Shown: positions 11,320 to 20,112, numbered from the stretch's first letter. The stretch is 64,000 nt of DNA from Salipiger marinus (GCF_900100085.1 NZ_FNEJ01000017.1:46977-110976), one strand, 5' to 3'. Program-made: numbers and translations. Notes: generated by a model not told the origin, from the sequence alone.

Positions 11320-11560
11320 TCAGCCCCGGTCGCGCGGGCGGGCGCGGTCCAGGTCCGGGCTGATCGGAATGACCTCCGCGTCATCCCCCCGGCGGCAGGC
11401 GGAATGGCCCGTTGATCCAGCGGGCGGCCTTCCAGTCCTCCTTGGCCTGCTCGATCCGGCCCTTGGGGGAGGAGACGAAGGTCCACCAGATATAGCGCGG
11501 CCCTGTCATCGTCGCCCCGCCCGCGCTGCCCCCTTCTGCCCTGGTCGGCAGAGCCTGCCG
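11320..11560 (-). pseudogene. Remnant of a pirin-family gene
   Basis: Minus-strand translation from about 11505 downward gives GPRYIWWTFVSS, then a segment with RIEQAKEDWKAARW and ending in LPPGG and a stop. This is the recognisable C-terminus of pirin-family cupins. At the C-run 11385-11390 one extra base breaks the frame: shifting frame restores DDAEVIPI and continues to a stop at 11320-11322, which is how an intact pirin would end. The N-terminal cupin domain with its metal ligands is absent upstream, where only a GC-rich hairpin follows. So this is a truncated, frameshifted relic. The upstream boundary (about 11560) is approximate. Pirins include quercetin dioxygenase-like proteins, which fits the neighbouring aromatic-detoxification genes. 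Confidence 0.7.
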
Positions 11561-11590
11561 CCGCGAGAGGACCGCGGCGCCGCAGCCTCG

Positions 11591-11650
11591 CGCCGGGGCC
11601 TGTGCCGTCCTGCCGGATCCCCCGTGTCCGGCAGGTGGCAGGCCCCGGCG
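11591..11650 (-). terminator. Long imperfect hairpin after the hydrolase gene
   Basis: A roughly 60-base inverted repeat: CGCCGGGGCCTG near 11591-11602 pairs with the end near 11650, and CCTGCCGGA pairs with TCCGGCAGG around the centre. It starts two bases beyond the stop of the minus-strand hydrolase gene and probably ends the hydrolase/dioxygenase transcript. No T-run is visible. Confidence 0.55.
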
Positions 11651-11651
11651 G

Positions 11652-12251
11652 TCATCCGGTCAGCAGCCCGGCCAGAGCCACAAGCTCCGCCTGCCGGATC
11701 TCGTGGCCGCCGTCATGCACCGCGCTGGTGACCTCGGCGCCCTGATCGGCGAACCAGCGCAGCAGCCGTTCGCTCTGCGGCCACGGGCAGATCGGATCGC
11801 GGCGCCCGGCGCTGACCAGCACGCGGCGGCCCGTCAGATCCACCGGGGCGGGCTGCCACGGCACCAGCGGGTGCAGCAGGCCCACGCGGTCAAAAAGCTG
11901 CGGCGCAGCCATCACCACCGAGGCCAGAATGTTGGCGCCATTGGAATAGCCAAAGCCATAGACCGGCACACCGGGATGCGCCGCCTTCTGCGCCGCGACA
12001 AACCCGGCCATCCGGTCGGTGCGCCGCGCCAGATCGGCCATGTCATAGACACCTTCGCCGGTGCGCCGGAAGAACCGGGCAGCGCCGCCTTCGGACACGT
12101 CCCCGCGCGGCGAGACGATGCCCGCGCCGGGAGTGATCTGCCGGACAAGGTCAAAGAACTGGTTTTCGTCGCCGCCAGTGCCGTGAAAGGCAAAGATCAG
12201 CGGTGCCCCCGCATCGGGGGCACGCATGCGGGCATGATAGCTCGGGGTCAT
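11652..12251 (-). CDS. Alpha/beta hydrolase, carboxylesterase/MhqD-like
   Basis: 199-residue compact alpha/beta hydrolase of the phospholipase/carboxylesterase family. The nucleophile elbow is GYSNG with Ser103; Asp152 (GRRDP) and His183 (GGHE) complete the triad. The oxyanion segment HGTGGDE is at 23-29. It starts three bases after the stop of the dioxygenase gene with a GGAG site inside that gene's end, so the two are translated together. An esterase next to a ring-cleaving dioxygenase is the MhqD/MhqO pairing known from Bacillus hydroquinone and quinone detoxification. By analogy it may hydrolyse a ring-opened or ester product. The family is firm, the role inferred. Confidence 0.8.
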   Translation of the reverse strand: MTPSYHARMRAPDAGAPLIFAFHGTGGDENQFFDLVRQITPGAGIVSPRGDVSEGGAARFFRRTGEGVYDMADLARRTDRMAGFVAAQKAAHPGVPVYGFGYSNGANILASVVMAAPQLFDRVGLLHPLVPWQPAPVDLTGRRVLVSAGRRDPICPWPQSERLLRWFADQGAEVTSAVHDGGHEIRQAELVALAGLLTG

Positions 12252-12254
12252 GGC

Positions 12255-13187
12255 TCAGGCTCCGAGGGCGGGCAGAAGATCCTCGATCCGGTCGCGGAAC
12301 GGCTCGTACCGAGTCGGCAGCTTCAGCGCCTGCCCAAGCCGGGCGGTGTCTTCGTCGCGGTCGAAGCCCGGCTCGTTGGTGGCGATCTCGAACAGCACGC
12401 CGCCGGGGGTGCGGAAATAGATCGCCCAGAAATAATCCCGGTCGATCACCGGCGTCACCTGATAGCCCGTGGCCAGAAGCGCCTCGCGCACCCGGGCCTG
12501 TGCCGCGCGATCTTCCACCGCGAAGGCGATGTGATGCACCGATCCCGCGCCCTGCGCCGCAGTCTGCCCGCCCGCCACGGTTTCCAGATCGATCGTGTCG
12601 GCGGCATTGCCGCCCTCGATCCGGTAGCGGGTCACGGCCCCGTCGGTCTCGTCCTTCTGATAGCCCATGAAGCTCAGCAGTTCCGCCGTGGCAGCGCTGT
12701 CGCGCAGCCGCATCCGGGCGCCATGAAAGCCAAGGATGCCTGCATCCTGCGGCACATCGGCCCCGGTCCAAGCCGTTCGTCCGCGCGCGGCGCTTTCCAC
12801 CAGCGCGAAGCTGTCGCCATCGGGTCCGGCAAAGCCAAGGCGGGCCTCGCCCAAGAAGCTGCTTTCGGACAGCCCCCTGACGCCGCTCCGGGCCAGCCGC
12901 TCCTTCCAGAAGCCAAGCGCGCCTTCGGGGACCGCAAATTCCGTCACGCCGACCTCGCCGGTGCCACGGCGCCCGCGCGGCATGTCACCGAAGGGGAAAT
13001 AGGTCATCACCGATCCGGGCGTGCCGATCTCGTCGCCGTAATACAGGTGATACACCTCCGGCGCGTCGAAATTGACCGTCTTCTTCACCCGCCGCAGACC
13101 CAGCGTGTCGGTGAAGAAGCGGTTGTTGATCGCTGCATCCGCTGCCATCGAGGTTACGTGGTGCAGACCTTTGATATCCTTGATCAT
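12255..13187 (-). CDS. Ring-cleaving dioxygenase of the VOC/glyoxalase superfamily, MhqO-like
   Basis: 310 residues with two vicinal-oxygen-chelate modules. The first begins at GLHHVT (His9/His10) and the second contains VHHIAFAVED and the C-terminal VLFEIATNEPG. Together these give the His-His-Glu metal site of extradiol-type enzymes. Length and motifs fit the MhqO/LinE-like group often annotated as ring-cleaving dioxygenase. A TTG start at 13202 and an ATG at 13199 are possible, but the ATG at 13187 has a GGAGA site at good spacing and is chosen. It heads a two-gene unit with the hydrolase and is divergent from a LysR gene 116 bases away, which probably controls it in response to a quinone or aromatic. 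Confidence 0.82.
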   Translation of the reverse strand: MIKDIKGLHHVTSMAADAAINNRFFTDTLGLRRVKKTVNFDAPEVYHLYYGDEIGTPGSVMTYFPFGDMPRGRRGTGEVGVTEFAVPEGALGFWKERLARSGVRGLSESSFLGEARLGFAGPDGDSFALVESAARGRTAWTGADVPQDAGILGFHGARMRLRDSAATAELLSFMGYQKDETDGAVTRYRIEGGNAADTIDLETVAGGQTAAQGAGSVHHIAFAVEDRAAQARVREALLATGYQVTPVIDRDYFWAIYFRTPGGVLFEIATNEPGFDRDEDTARLGQALKLPTRYEPFRDRIEDLLPALGA

Positions 13188-13303
13188 CTTTGTCTCCATC
13201 AAGACGTCATTCCTGTTGAGAGCAAGGTAGGCGCAAAGATCATTTTTAAGAATAGAAACTGCATGGCATTTACTGTTGCGATGAATGATAACAATATACC
13301 CCC
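13188..13303. promoter_or_regulatory. Divergent promoter region, dioxygenase versus LysR gene
   Basis: This 116-base gap is markedly more A/T-rich than its surroundings (for example ATTTTTAAGAATAGAAACTG and ATGATAACAATATAC). It separates divergently transcribed dioxygenase and LysR genes, the classic layout for a LysR-controlled promoter pair. No exact T-N11-A operator could be settled by eye. Confidence 0.55.
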
Positions 13304-14221
13304 ATGCAGACCATGAAACCGATCCGGGTCTTCCTGACCGTGGTGGCGCAGGGCAGCTTTGCCGGGGCGGCCCGCCGCCTGCGGATGACGCCCGCCTCCA
13401 TCACGCGGATCATCGCGCAGCTGGAGGCCGATCTGGGCCAGCAGCTGCTGCTGCGCACCACGCGGCAGGTGTCGCTGACCGGCGCCGGGGCCATGGTCGC
13501 GGCGCGCTACCGCCCCGTGATCGAGGAGTTCGACCGGGTGACGGAGGAGGTCACCCGCACCACCCGGCCCGATCGCGGGCGGCTTGCGATCAACGCACCC
13601 ATGTCGTTTGGCATGCGGCTGATGCCCGGGCTGGTGGCCAGCTTCCGGCTCGCCTATCCCAACATCGCGCTGGACGTGCACCTGACCGATGCGCTTGTCG
13701 ACATTCTGGATGCCAGCTGCGATCTGGCGATCCGGATTTCCGACCCACCGGGGGACAAATCGACCATCTGGCGCCGGATCTGCCATGTGCCACGGCAGGT
13801 GGTGGCGGCGCCCGGCCTTTTCGACCGCATCGCCCGCCCGGCCCATCCCGGCGACCTGCAGCCCGACCAGTGCCTGTCCTATGGCCACAAGGGCAGCGCC
13901 GAGATCTGGACCTTTACCCGTGGGGGGATGCGGCGCACGGTGCGGGCGGGCACCGACGTGGTGTCGAACAACGGCGAGTTTCTGTATGCGCTGGCGCTGT
14001 CGGGCAATGGCATGGTCAATCTTCCGGATTTCCTTGTCCGGGACGGGCTGGACCGGGGCACGGTCGACATCGTGCTGCCCGACTGGCAGATCCCGCCGCT
14101 GAACCTGATGCTGTATTATCCGCCCTATGAAAAGCTGCCGCCGCTGGTCGAGACCTTCACCGAATTCTTCGAGGCCTATATCCGCGATCTGGACAGTTTC
14201 GATTTCGGCACCGGCGGCTGA
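13304..14221 (+). CDS. LysR-family transcriptional regulator (CrgA-like)
   Basis: 305 residues; ATGs at 13304 and 13313 are both possible and neither has a clear ribosome site. The N-terminal winged HTH spans about residues 5-65 (FLTVVAQGSFAGAARRLRM, then TPASITRIIAQLE) and is followed by a LysR substrate-binding domain. The pattern belongs to the CrgA/AaeR-like branch. It is divergent from the ring-cleaving dioxygenase gene, making it the likely regulator of that detoxification pair. It is also followed in the same direction by a second, related LysR gene. Confidence 0.87.
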   Translation: MQTMKPIRVFLTVVAQGSFAGAARRLRMTPASITRIIAQLEADLGQQLLLRTTRQVSLTGAGAMVAARYRPVIEEFDRVTEEVTRTTRPDRGRLAINAPMSFGMRLMPGLVASFRLAYPNIALDVHLTDALVDILDASCDLAIRISDPPGDKSTIWRRICHVPRQVVAAPGLFDRIARPAHPGDLQPDQCLSYGHKGSAEIWTFTRGGMRRTVRAGTDVVSNNGEFLYALALSGNGMVNLPDFLVRDGLDRGTVDIVLPDWQIPPLNLMLYYPPYEKLPPLVETFTEFFEAYIRDLDSFDFGTGG

Positions 14222-14309
14222 GCGCGGCGGGCGGCACCGGTCCGGGGCTTTTCGCGCGGGGCGGGTCCGGCTAGACTGATGCGCCAGAAGGCAGACAGGC
14301 GAGGGGTCC

Positions 14310-15221
14310 TTGCGTCACATGCACGACTTGCCGCAGACCCGCGATCTGGCCGCCTTTGTCGCGGTGGTCGAAGATGGCGGCTTTGCCGAAGCCGGGCGGC
14401 GGCTTGGCGTGGCGCCCTCGACGCTGAGCCGGACGGTGACCCGGCTGGAGCGGATGCTGGGCGTGACGCTGCTGCGCCGGTCGACCCGGATGATCGAACT
14501 GACCCCGGAGGGGCGCGAGCTTCTGCAGGCGGCGCAGGACATCGTGGCCCGCACGGAAGGGCTGTTCGACCTTGCCACCGGCAGCCGCGCGCCGCGCGGC
14601 CCGCTGCGGATCAATGCGCCGGTGTCGTTCATGCTGCATGTCCTCGGGCCGCGGCTGGCGGAGTTTCACGCAGCCTACCCCAAGGTCGAGGTCACGCTCG
14701 ACATGACCGACCGCATGGTGGACCTGATCGACAGCCATGCCGATGTGGCGATCCGCTTCGGCACGCTCTCGGACAGCGACATGCTGCGGCGGCATCTTGG
14801 CGTGACCTCGTGGCATCTGGTGGCCGCGCCCGCCTATCTGGCGGCGCAGGGCCTGCCGGGGCGGCCCGAGGATCTGGCGCGGCTGGAACAGGTGCGCTTC
14901 ACCGCCCCGGACCATATCAACCAGCTGCGCTTCCGCGGCCTGAGCCAGCCCGTGACGGTGCCCGCCGCCGCCTATGCCGAAAACGGCGAGGCGGTGCGCA
15001 GCCTCGTGCTGGGCGGCATGGGGGTGGCGCGGTTTTCGGAGTTCATGGTGGCGGAGGATCTGGCCAGCGGACGGCTGGTGGAGCTGTTCGCGGGGAAGCT
15101 CGACGTGCCGCCGCTGGACATCACCGCACTGTTCCTGACCCGCACTTCGGGTCTGCGGCGGCTTGCCGTGTTCCTCGACTGGCTCGAAGAGGTGCTGGCC
15201 CCGGGCCCGCCCGCGCCCTGA
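14310..15221 (+). CDS. LysR-family transcriptional regulator, second tandem copy
   Basis: 303 residues if the TTG at 14310 is used (GAGGGG lies directly before it); an ATG at 14319 is an alternative. It has an N-terminal HTH (FVAVVEDGGFAEAGRRLGVA, STLSRTVTRLE) and a C-terminal effector domain. It resembles the preceding LysR gene 88 bases upstream in the same CrgA-like branch. It is convergent with the sugar-binding-protein gene at 15268. Its target is not evident from context. Confidence 0.85.
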   Translation: MRHMHDLPQTRDLAAFVAVVEDGGFAEAGRRLGVAPSTLSRTVTRLERMLGVTLLRRSTRMIELTPEGRELLQAAQDIVARTEGLFDLATGSRAPRGPLRINAPVSFMLHVLGPRLAEFHAAYPKVEVTLDMTDRMVDLIDSHADVAIRFGTLSDSDMLRRHLGVTSWHLVAAPAYLAAQGLPGRPEDLARLEQVRFTAPDHINQLRFRGLSQPVTVPAAAYAENGEAVRSLVLGGMGVARFSEFMVAEDLASGRLVELFAGKLDVPPLDITALFLTRTSGLRRLAVFLDWLEEVLAPGPPAP

Positions 15222-15230
15222 CCGGGCAGA

Positions 15231-15253
15231 CCGGGGCGACAGCGCCGCCCCGG
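15231..15253. terminator. Convergent hairpin after LysR and sugar-binding-protein genes
   Basis: CCGGGGCG at 15231-15238 pairs with CGCCCCGG at 15246-15253 around a 7-base loop. It lies between the stops of two converging genes, so it may stop both transcripts. No T-run is present. Confidence 0.5.
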
Positions 15254-15267
15254 CCCGTCATGACGGA

Positions 15268-16386
15268 TCAGAAGTCGAAATCGTCGACATTCTCGGCGTT
15301 GAAGACCGTGGGCGCGCCCAGCAGAACCTCGGACCCGTTGATGATCTGCAGCGTGCCAAGCCGCCCGGCCTCGACCTCGGCGGCGCCGGGTTCCAGCGTG
15401 CCGTCCACGGCGGCCTTCAGCACATGCAGCGCGGCATAGCCCATGTCCACCGGGTTCCAGAGCACGGCATCCTCCATGCAGCCCGACTTGATATAGGGCC
15501 GGATGGCATTGGGCGTGGCGAGCCCCATCACCGACACCTCGCCGCACAGATCGGCCTGCGTCACCGCCTCTGCCGCGGCGGGGGTGGCGACCGAGGTCAT
15601 GCCGACCAGCCCGTCCATGTCCTCGCCATACTTGTTGATGAGCGTCATCGCCTGATTGAAGGACAGGATGTTGTCCTCCTGCGCCTCGACCGTCTCCAGC
15701 CATTCCATCTCGGGATAGCACTTGGCCTGATAAGCGTCCATTTCGGCGATCCAGCGCGCCTGATTGGGCGTGGTGAAGGTCGAGGTGACGATGGCAAAGG
15801 ATCCGTCCGCGCCGATCTGCTGGGCCAGCTCGTCCATCAGGGTCTTGGCCACGCCGTTGAACTGGGCGGGATTGACGAACCACTGCCGCGCGTCGGGTTC
15901 GGCATCGCTGTCATAACCGACCACATGGATCCCTGCCTCCAGCGCCTTGCGCAGCACCGGGGCGATGGCCACCGGGTCATTCGCCGCGTAAAGGATGCCA
16001 CCCACGCCCGAGGTGATGTAATTGTCGATCAGCGTGATCTGGTCGTCGATATTGGCCTGCGCGGGCCCGTCGGTGGTGGCCTCCACGCCGTCGAGTTCGG
16101 CGGCGGCTTCGGCCACGCCCGCAGACGTGGCGTTGAAATAGCCGATGCCCACCAACTTCGGTACGTCGACCACGCGCAGCGTGTCAGAGGGCTGGGCGCC
16201 GGTCACGGTGCCGCCATTATAGCTGCCTGCATCGGGCGCCACGGTCGAGGCGTCGCAGGCCAGCGGGCTGGTCGGCTGGTCGTCGCCGCCGGTCCATGCC
16301 GCCTGCGCGGGGGCAGCAAAACTTGCCGCAAGGATGGCGGCGCTGCCCATCAGGCAGGGCAGGGTGCGTGTCAGGGTCTGGGTCAT
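15268..16386 (-). CDS. Sugar ABC importer periplasmic binding protein (rhamnose/AI-2 type)
   Basis: 372 residues from the ATG at 16386, which has a strong GGAGGAG site; the frame is open further upstream but that part belongs to the gap and the permease gene. A Sec signal covers about the first 29 residues, with cleavage after PAQA. The mature protein is a periplasmic-binding-protein family 4 (type I) sugar binder, with VGIGYFN and later GIHVVGYDSD blocks resembling RhaS and LsrB. It is the last gene of a minus-strand operon with two permeases and an ATPase. It captures a monosaccharide or similar polyol-derived ligand; rhamnose itself is not established, and no rhamnose enzymes are adjacent. 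Confidence 0.85.
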   Translation of the reverse strand: MTQTLTRTLPCLMGSAAILAASFAAPAQAAWTGGDDQPTSPLACDASTVAPDAGSYNGGTVTGAQPSDTLRVVDVPKLVGIGYFNATSAGVAEAAAELDGVEATTDGPAQANIDDQITLIDNYITSGVGGILYAANDPVAIAPVLRKALEAGIHVVGYDSDAEPDARQWFVNPAQFNGVAKTLMDELAQQIGADGSFAIVTSTFTTPNQARWIAEMDAYQAKCYPEMEWLETVEAQEDNILSFNQAMTLINKYGEDMDGLVGMTSVATPAAAEAVTQADLCGEVSVMGLATPNAIRPYIKSGCMEDAVLWNPVDMGYAALHVLKAAVDGTLEPGAAEVEAGRLGTLQIINGSEVLLGAPTVFNAENVDDFDF

Positions 16387-16438
16387 CTCGTTCTCCTCCA
16401 GGATCCGCACAGGGCGGTGGGGCCTCCTCGCCCCGGTA

Positions 16439-16465
16439 ATGCCGCGGGCCTCCTGCCTGCGGCAT
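16439..16465 (-). other. Stem-loop upstream of the binding-protein gene
   Basis: ATGCCGC at 16439-16445 pairs with GCGGCAT at 16459-16465. It sits in the 98-base gap between the second permease and the binding-protein gene, where a processing or stabilising structure could raise binding-protein expression over the permeases. Confidence 0.4.
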
Positions 16466-16484
16466 GTCGTGATGCGGGCCGCGC

Positions 16485-17423
16485 TCAGGCGCGGGCCCGG
16501 CGTTCTGTCAGGGTGCTGACCAGCAGCGTCGCGATCAGCACCACGCCGATCAGCACGATGGTGCCGTCGCCCTTGACGCCCGCCAGCGACAGCCCGTTTT
16601 CCAGCACCTGCACAAGGATCAGCCCCAGCGCGGTGCCAAGGATGGTGCCGCGCCCGCCAAAGATGCTGGTGCCGCCCAGAACCACGGCGGTGATCACGTC
16701 CAGTTCCAGCCCGGTGCCCATGTCGGACCGGGTGGTGGACACGCGCGCCACGAAGATCAGCGCGGCCAGCGCCGAGGCAAAGCCGGACACGGCATAGATC
16801 GCAAGCTTTGTGGCATCGACCGGCAGGCCCGAAAAGCGGGCGGCGGTCTCGCTGGCGCCGATGGCGTAGACGGTGCGGCCCCAGCGGGTGAAGCCAAGGA
16901 TCGCCCCCGCCAGGGCCAGCGCGGCAAGCAGGATCCAGACCTGCACCGGCAGGCCCAGCCAGTCGCCCTGTCCCAGCCGCGCGAACCATTCCGGCCAGCC
17001 GCGCACCGACCGCGCCTGACTGATGCCCTCGGCCAGACCGCGATAGAGCGCAAGCGTGCCCAGCGTGGCGATCAGCGGCGGCATGCCGAAATGCACGATG
17101 ATGATGCCGTTGAACAGCCCGCAGACCGTGCCCACGACCAGCACCGCCAGCATGGCCAGCGGCAGCGGCAGGCCGAACCCGTCCCAGAAGGTGCCAAGCA
17201 GGATGGCGGACAGCCCCATGATGGACCCCACGGACAGGTCGATCCCGCCCGAGGCGATGACAAAGGTCATCACCAGCGCGACCAGCGCCACCTCGGTCAT
17301 CAGGCGGCCCTGATTGAGCAGGTTCGCCACGCTCAGGAACTGGTCCGACTGCAGCGACAGCACGAGGATGGCGAGCAGGGTGACAAGGGCAAGAACGGCT
17401 TCGTGAGTGTGTCGGCGCAGCAT
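16485..17423 (-). CDS. Sugar ABC importer permease (RhaQ/LsrD-like)
   Basis: 312 residues of the ribose/rhamnose-type permease family (BPD_transp_2), with many hydrophobic helices. The family hallmarks are SGGIDLSVGSIMGL and the C-terminal VVLGGTSIFGGRGT loop that contacts the ATPase. It starts one base after the stop of the partner permease, so the two are co-translated. It forms half of the channel for the sugar bound by the product of the next gene. Confidence 0.88.
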   Translation of the reverse strand: MLRRHTHEAVLALVTLLAILVLSLQSDQFLSVANLLNQGRLMTEVALVALVMTFVIASGGIDLSVGSIMGLSAILLGTFWDGFGLPLPLAMLAVLVVGTVCGLFNGIIIVHFGMPPLIATLGTLALYRGLAEGISQARSVRGWPEWFARLGQGDWLGLPVQVWILLAALALAGAILGFTRWGRTVYAIGASETAARFSGLPVDATKLAIYAVSGFASALAALIFVARVSTTRSDMGTGLELDVITAVVLGGTSIFGGRGTILGTALGLILVQVLENGLSLAGVKGDGTIVLIGVVLIATLLVSTLTERRARA

Positions 17424-17424
17424 G

Positions 17425-18423
17425 TCAGTGTCCTTTCTGCCGGGTTTCGCGTCGGCGGCGCATCACGTCAAACAGCACGGTCACAAGGATCAGCACCCCG
17501 ATGAAGGCGCGCAGCCAGTAGGCGGAGACGTTGACGAAAATCAGCGCCGAGCCGATGGCGGCAAAAAGCACGGCGGCAAGGCTGGCGCCGATCACCGTGC
17601 CCGTGCCGCCAAGGATGGACACCCCGCCGATCACTGCGGCGGTGATGATGAGCAGTTCCAGATTGGGCGGCGTGGTCGACTGGATCACCTGCAGCTGCGT
17701 GGCAAAAAGCAGCGTGGCAAGCCCGGCAAAGGCACCGTGGATCATGAAGACCTCGACGATGCGCCGCCGCACCGGGATGCCCACGGCGCGCGCCGCCTCG
17801 GCATTGCCGCCGATCAGATAGAGCGAGCGCCCGTAGGGCGTCAGCCGCATCCATGCGGCGGCCAGCACCGTCAGCGCCACGGCCCAGACCAGCGGCATCG
17901 GCAGGCCCATGACCTTCATCTTGGCCAGCAGGAACTCCGGCGGCAGGTCGGAAATCCACGCGCCCCCCGTGACCGAGATCAGCCCGCCCTGCAGGATCGC
18001 CATCATCCCCAGCGTCACCACGATGGAGGGAATGCCCGCATAGGCCACCAGCAGCCCGGTCACGGCATTGATCAGCGCGCCGCAAAGGATGGGGGCGACC
18101 CATGCCACCCAGATCGGCGCGCCACTGACCGCAAGCGTGCCCGACACCGTGGCCAGAACCCCGATCAGCGCGCCCACCGACAGGTCGATGTTGCGGGTGA
18201 CGATGATCATGGTCATGCCGATCGCCGCCACCGCGATATAGGCATTGCCGGAAAAGACCGATGTCATGTTGCGCGCGCTGACAAAGCGCGGGTTGATCGC
18301 GCCCACCACGACCAGCAGCGCGATGATGGCCGCGACCACCAGCAGTTCATGGCCGTAATCGCGCAGGATGCGCCGGATCGGTCCGGTGCGCGGCGCTGCG
18401 GCGTCCTGAGAAAGATCGGTCAT
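17425..18423 (-). CDS. Sugar ABC importer permease (RhaP/LsrC-like)
   Basis: 332 residues, with a short cytoplasmic N-terminus and about 8-10 membrane segments. RNIDLSVGALIGV and VIGGVSILGGTGTVIG are the two conserved blocks of ribose-type permeases. Its start overlaps the ATPase stop by four bases. It pairs with the 16485-17423 product to form the channel. Confidence 0.88.
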   Translation of the reverse strand: MTDLSQDAAAPRTGPIRRILRDYGHELLVVAAIIALLVVVGAINPRFVSARNMTSVFSGNAYIAVAAIGMTMIIVTRNIDLSVGALIGVLATVSGTLAVSGAPIWVAWVAPILCGALINAVTGLLVAYAGIPSIVVTLGMMAILQGGLISVTGGAWISDLPPEFLLAKMKVMGLPMPLVWAVALTVLAAAWMRLTPYGRSLYLIGGNAEAARAVGIPVRRRIVEVFMIHGAFAGLATLLFATQLQVIQSTTPPNLELLIITAAVIGGVSILGGTGTVIGASLAAVLFAAIGSALIFVNVSAYWLRAFIGVLILVTVLFDVMRRRRETRQKGH

Positions 18424-20006
18424 GCGCGTGCTCCTGTCTGCTGGGATCCGCCCGTCCGGGTGCCGGGATCGCTGCGGCGGGTCATGGCATGGCCCACGGC
18501 TTCAGGCGTGGCCTGCGCGCGCGGCAGTTCGGCGGTGATCCGCCCCTCGGCCACCACCAGCACGCGGTCGGACATCGCCAGCACCTCGGGCAGTTCCGAG
18601 GAGATCATCAGGATCGCCAGCCCCTGCTGCGCCATCTCGCCCATCAGGCGGTGAATTTCGGATTTTGCGCCCACGTCGATGCCGCGGGTCGGCTCGTCGA
18701 GGATCAGCAGCTTGGGCTTGGTCTCCAGCCATTTGGCGATGACCACCTTCTGCTGGTTGCCCCCAGAAAGCTCGCCGGTGACCTGTTCGATGCCAGCGGC
18801 ACGCACGCCGAGCCGGTCGAACCCGTCACGCGCGATGCGCGCTTCTTCGGCGCGGCGCAGCATGCCGCCGGGGGAGACCCGGTCCAGCACCGCCATAGAG
18901 ATGTTTTCGCGGATGTTCATGGACTTCACCAGCCCCTGATGCCCGCGGTCTTCGGGCACATAGGCGATACCCGCATCCCGCGCGGCGCGGGGCGAAGTGA
19001 TGCGCACCTCGGCGCCGTCGATGCGGATCCGCCCGCTGCGGGCCGGGGTGATGCCGAACAGGGTCAGCGCCAGTTCGGTGCGGCCCGACCCCACCAGCCC
19101 CGCCAGCCCCACGATTTCGCCCGCGCGCACGGTCAGGCTTGCGCCCTGCACCAGCGGCCCCGCGCAAAGATGGTCCACCTCAAGGACCGGGCGCCCGATC
19201 TTGGCCTCCACCTTGGGAAAGACCTGATCGATGCTGCGGCCCACCATCATGGAGACCAGCCGCGCCTCGTCGGTGTCGCGCGCCTCGACGGTGCCCACAT
19301 ACTGCCCGTCGCGCAGCACGGTCATTTCATCGGCGATGCGGAAAATCTCGTTCATGCGGTGGCTGACATAGAGGATGGCGACACCCCGGTCGCGCAGCTG
19401 CAGCACCACATCCAGCAGCCGGTCGGCATCGCGTTCGGCCAAGGCGGCGGTCGGCTCGTCAAGGATCAGGACGCGCGCTTCCTGATTGAGCGCGCGCGCG
19501 ATCTCCACCCGCTGGCGCAGGGCGACTGACAGCGCGGCAACCTTGGTGTCCACGTCGATGTCGTGACAGTCAAGCTCGGCCAGCAGGGCACGGGCCCGCC
19601 TGCGCATGCCCGACCAGTCCACGGTGCCGAAGCGCGTGCGCGGGTAATGGCCGGAAAAGATGTTTTCGGCGACGGTCAGTTCCCCGAACAGCAGCAGTTC
19701 CTGATGGACCACGGCCACCCCGGCGGCGGTGGCGTCGCGCGGCGAGGCGAAGCGCCGCGCCTGCCCGTTCACAAGCAGATCGCCCGCCGTCGGCGCGTGC
19801 ATCCCGGCAAGGATCTTGACCAGCGTCGACTTGCCCGCGCCGTTTTCGCCCATCAGCGCATGGATGGACCCCGCCCGCAGATCAAGCTGCACCTGCCGGA
19901 GCGCCTGCACCGGGCCGAAGGACTTGCTGATCCCCCGCACGCCCAGCCTTACGGGGGGAGCCGCATCTGGCTGCTGCCGGGCCTCCTCCGGAATGTGGAT
20001 GTCCAT
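18420..20006 (-). CDS. Sugar ABC importer ATPase (RhaT/LsrA-like, two domains)
   Basis: 528 residues with two RbsA-like nucleotide-binding domains. Walker A of domain 1 is GENGAGKS at 53-60. Domain 1 has a degenerate signature (LSVALRQRVEIARAL where LSxGQxQ is usual) but a good Walker B (LILDEPTAAL). Domain 2 has the usual weakened Walker A (GLVGSGRTEL), an intact LSGGNQQK and Walker B LLILDEPTRGID. Such asymmetry is common for single-polypeptide sugar ATPases. It is preceded by a 106-base gap with hairpins after the Fe-ADH gene and overlaps the permease downstream. Confidence 0.88.
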   Translation of the reverse strand: MDIHIPEEARQQPDAAPPVRLGVRGISKSFGPVQALRQVQLDLRAGSIHALMGENGAGKSTLVKILAGMHAPTAGDLLVNGQARRFASPRDATAAGVAVVHQELLLFGELTVAENIFSGHYPRTRFGTVDWSGMRRRARALLAELDCHDIDVDTKVAALSVALRQRVEIARALNQEARVLILDEPTAALAERDADRLLDVVLQLRDRGVAILYVSHRMNEIFRIADEMTVLRDGQYVGTVEARDTDEARLVSMMVGRSIDQVFPKVEAKIGRPVLEVDHLCAGPLVQGASLTVRAGEIVGLAGLVGSGRTELALTLFGITPARSGRIRIDGAEVRITSPRAARDAGIAYVPEDRGHQGLVKSMNIRENISMAVLDRVSPGGMLRRAEEARIARDGFDRLGVRAAGIEQVTGELSGGNQQKVVIAKWLETKPKLLILDEPTRGIDVGAKSEIHRLMGEMAQQGLAILMISSELPEVLAMSDRVLVVAEGRITAELPRAQATPEAVGHAMTRRSDPGTRTGGSQQTGARA

Positions 20007-20082
20007 GATGTCTCCTCCCGACTGCGCCCGGACCCGGCGGCCCGGGGCGCGATGCGGCCCGCAGCGCCTGCGGACCGATGGT

Positions 20083-20103
20083 GCCGGCGCGGACCGCGCC
20101 GGC
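20083..20103 (-). other. Hairpin between Fe-ADH and ABC ATPase genes
   Basis: GCCGGCGC at 20083-20090 pairs with GCGCCGGC at 20096-20103 around GGACC. It separates the enzyme half from the transporter half of the minus-strand operon and could attenuate or mark an mRNA processing point. Confidence 0.4.
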
Positions 20104-20112
20104 TGGGATCAC

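Noticed and set aside
11192..11650. Insertion sequence or small mobile element between MFS and hydrolase genes
   Set aside because: No transposase fragment, terminal repeats or target duplication seen; the region holds a pirin relic and a hairpin.
15268..20006. Rhamnose utilisation locus
   Set aside because: The importer resembles RhaSTPQ, but no rhamnose isomerase, kinase, mutarotase or aldolase is nearby; the neighbouring enzymes are oxidative. Only the transporter type is retained.
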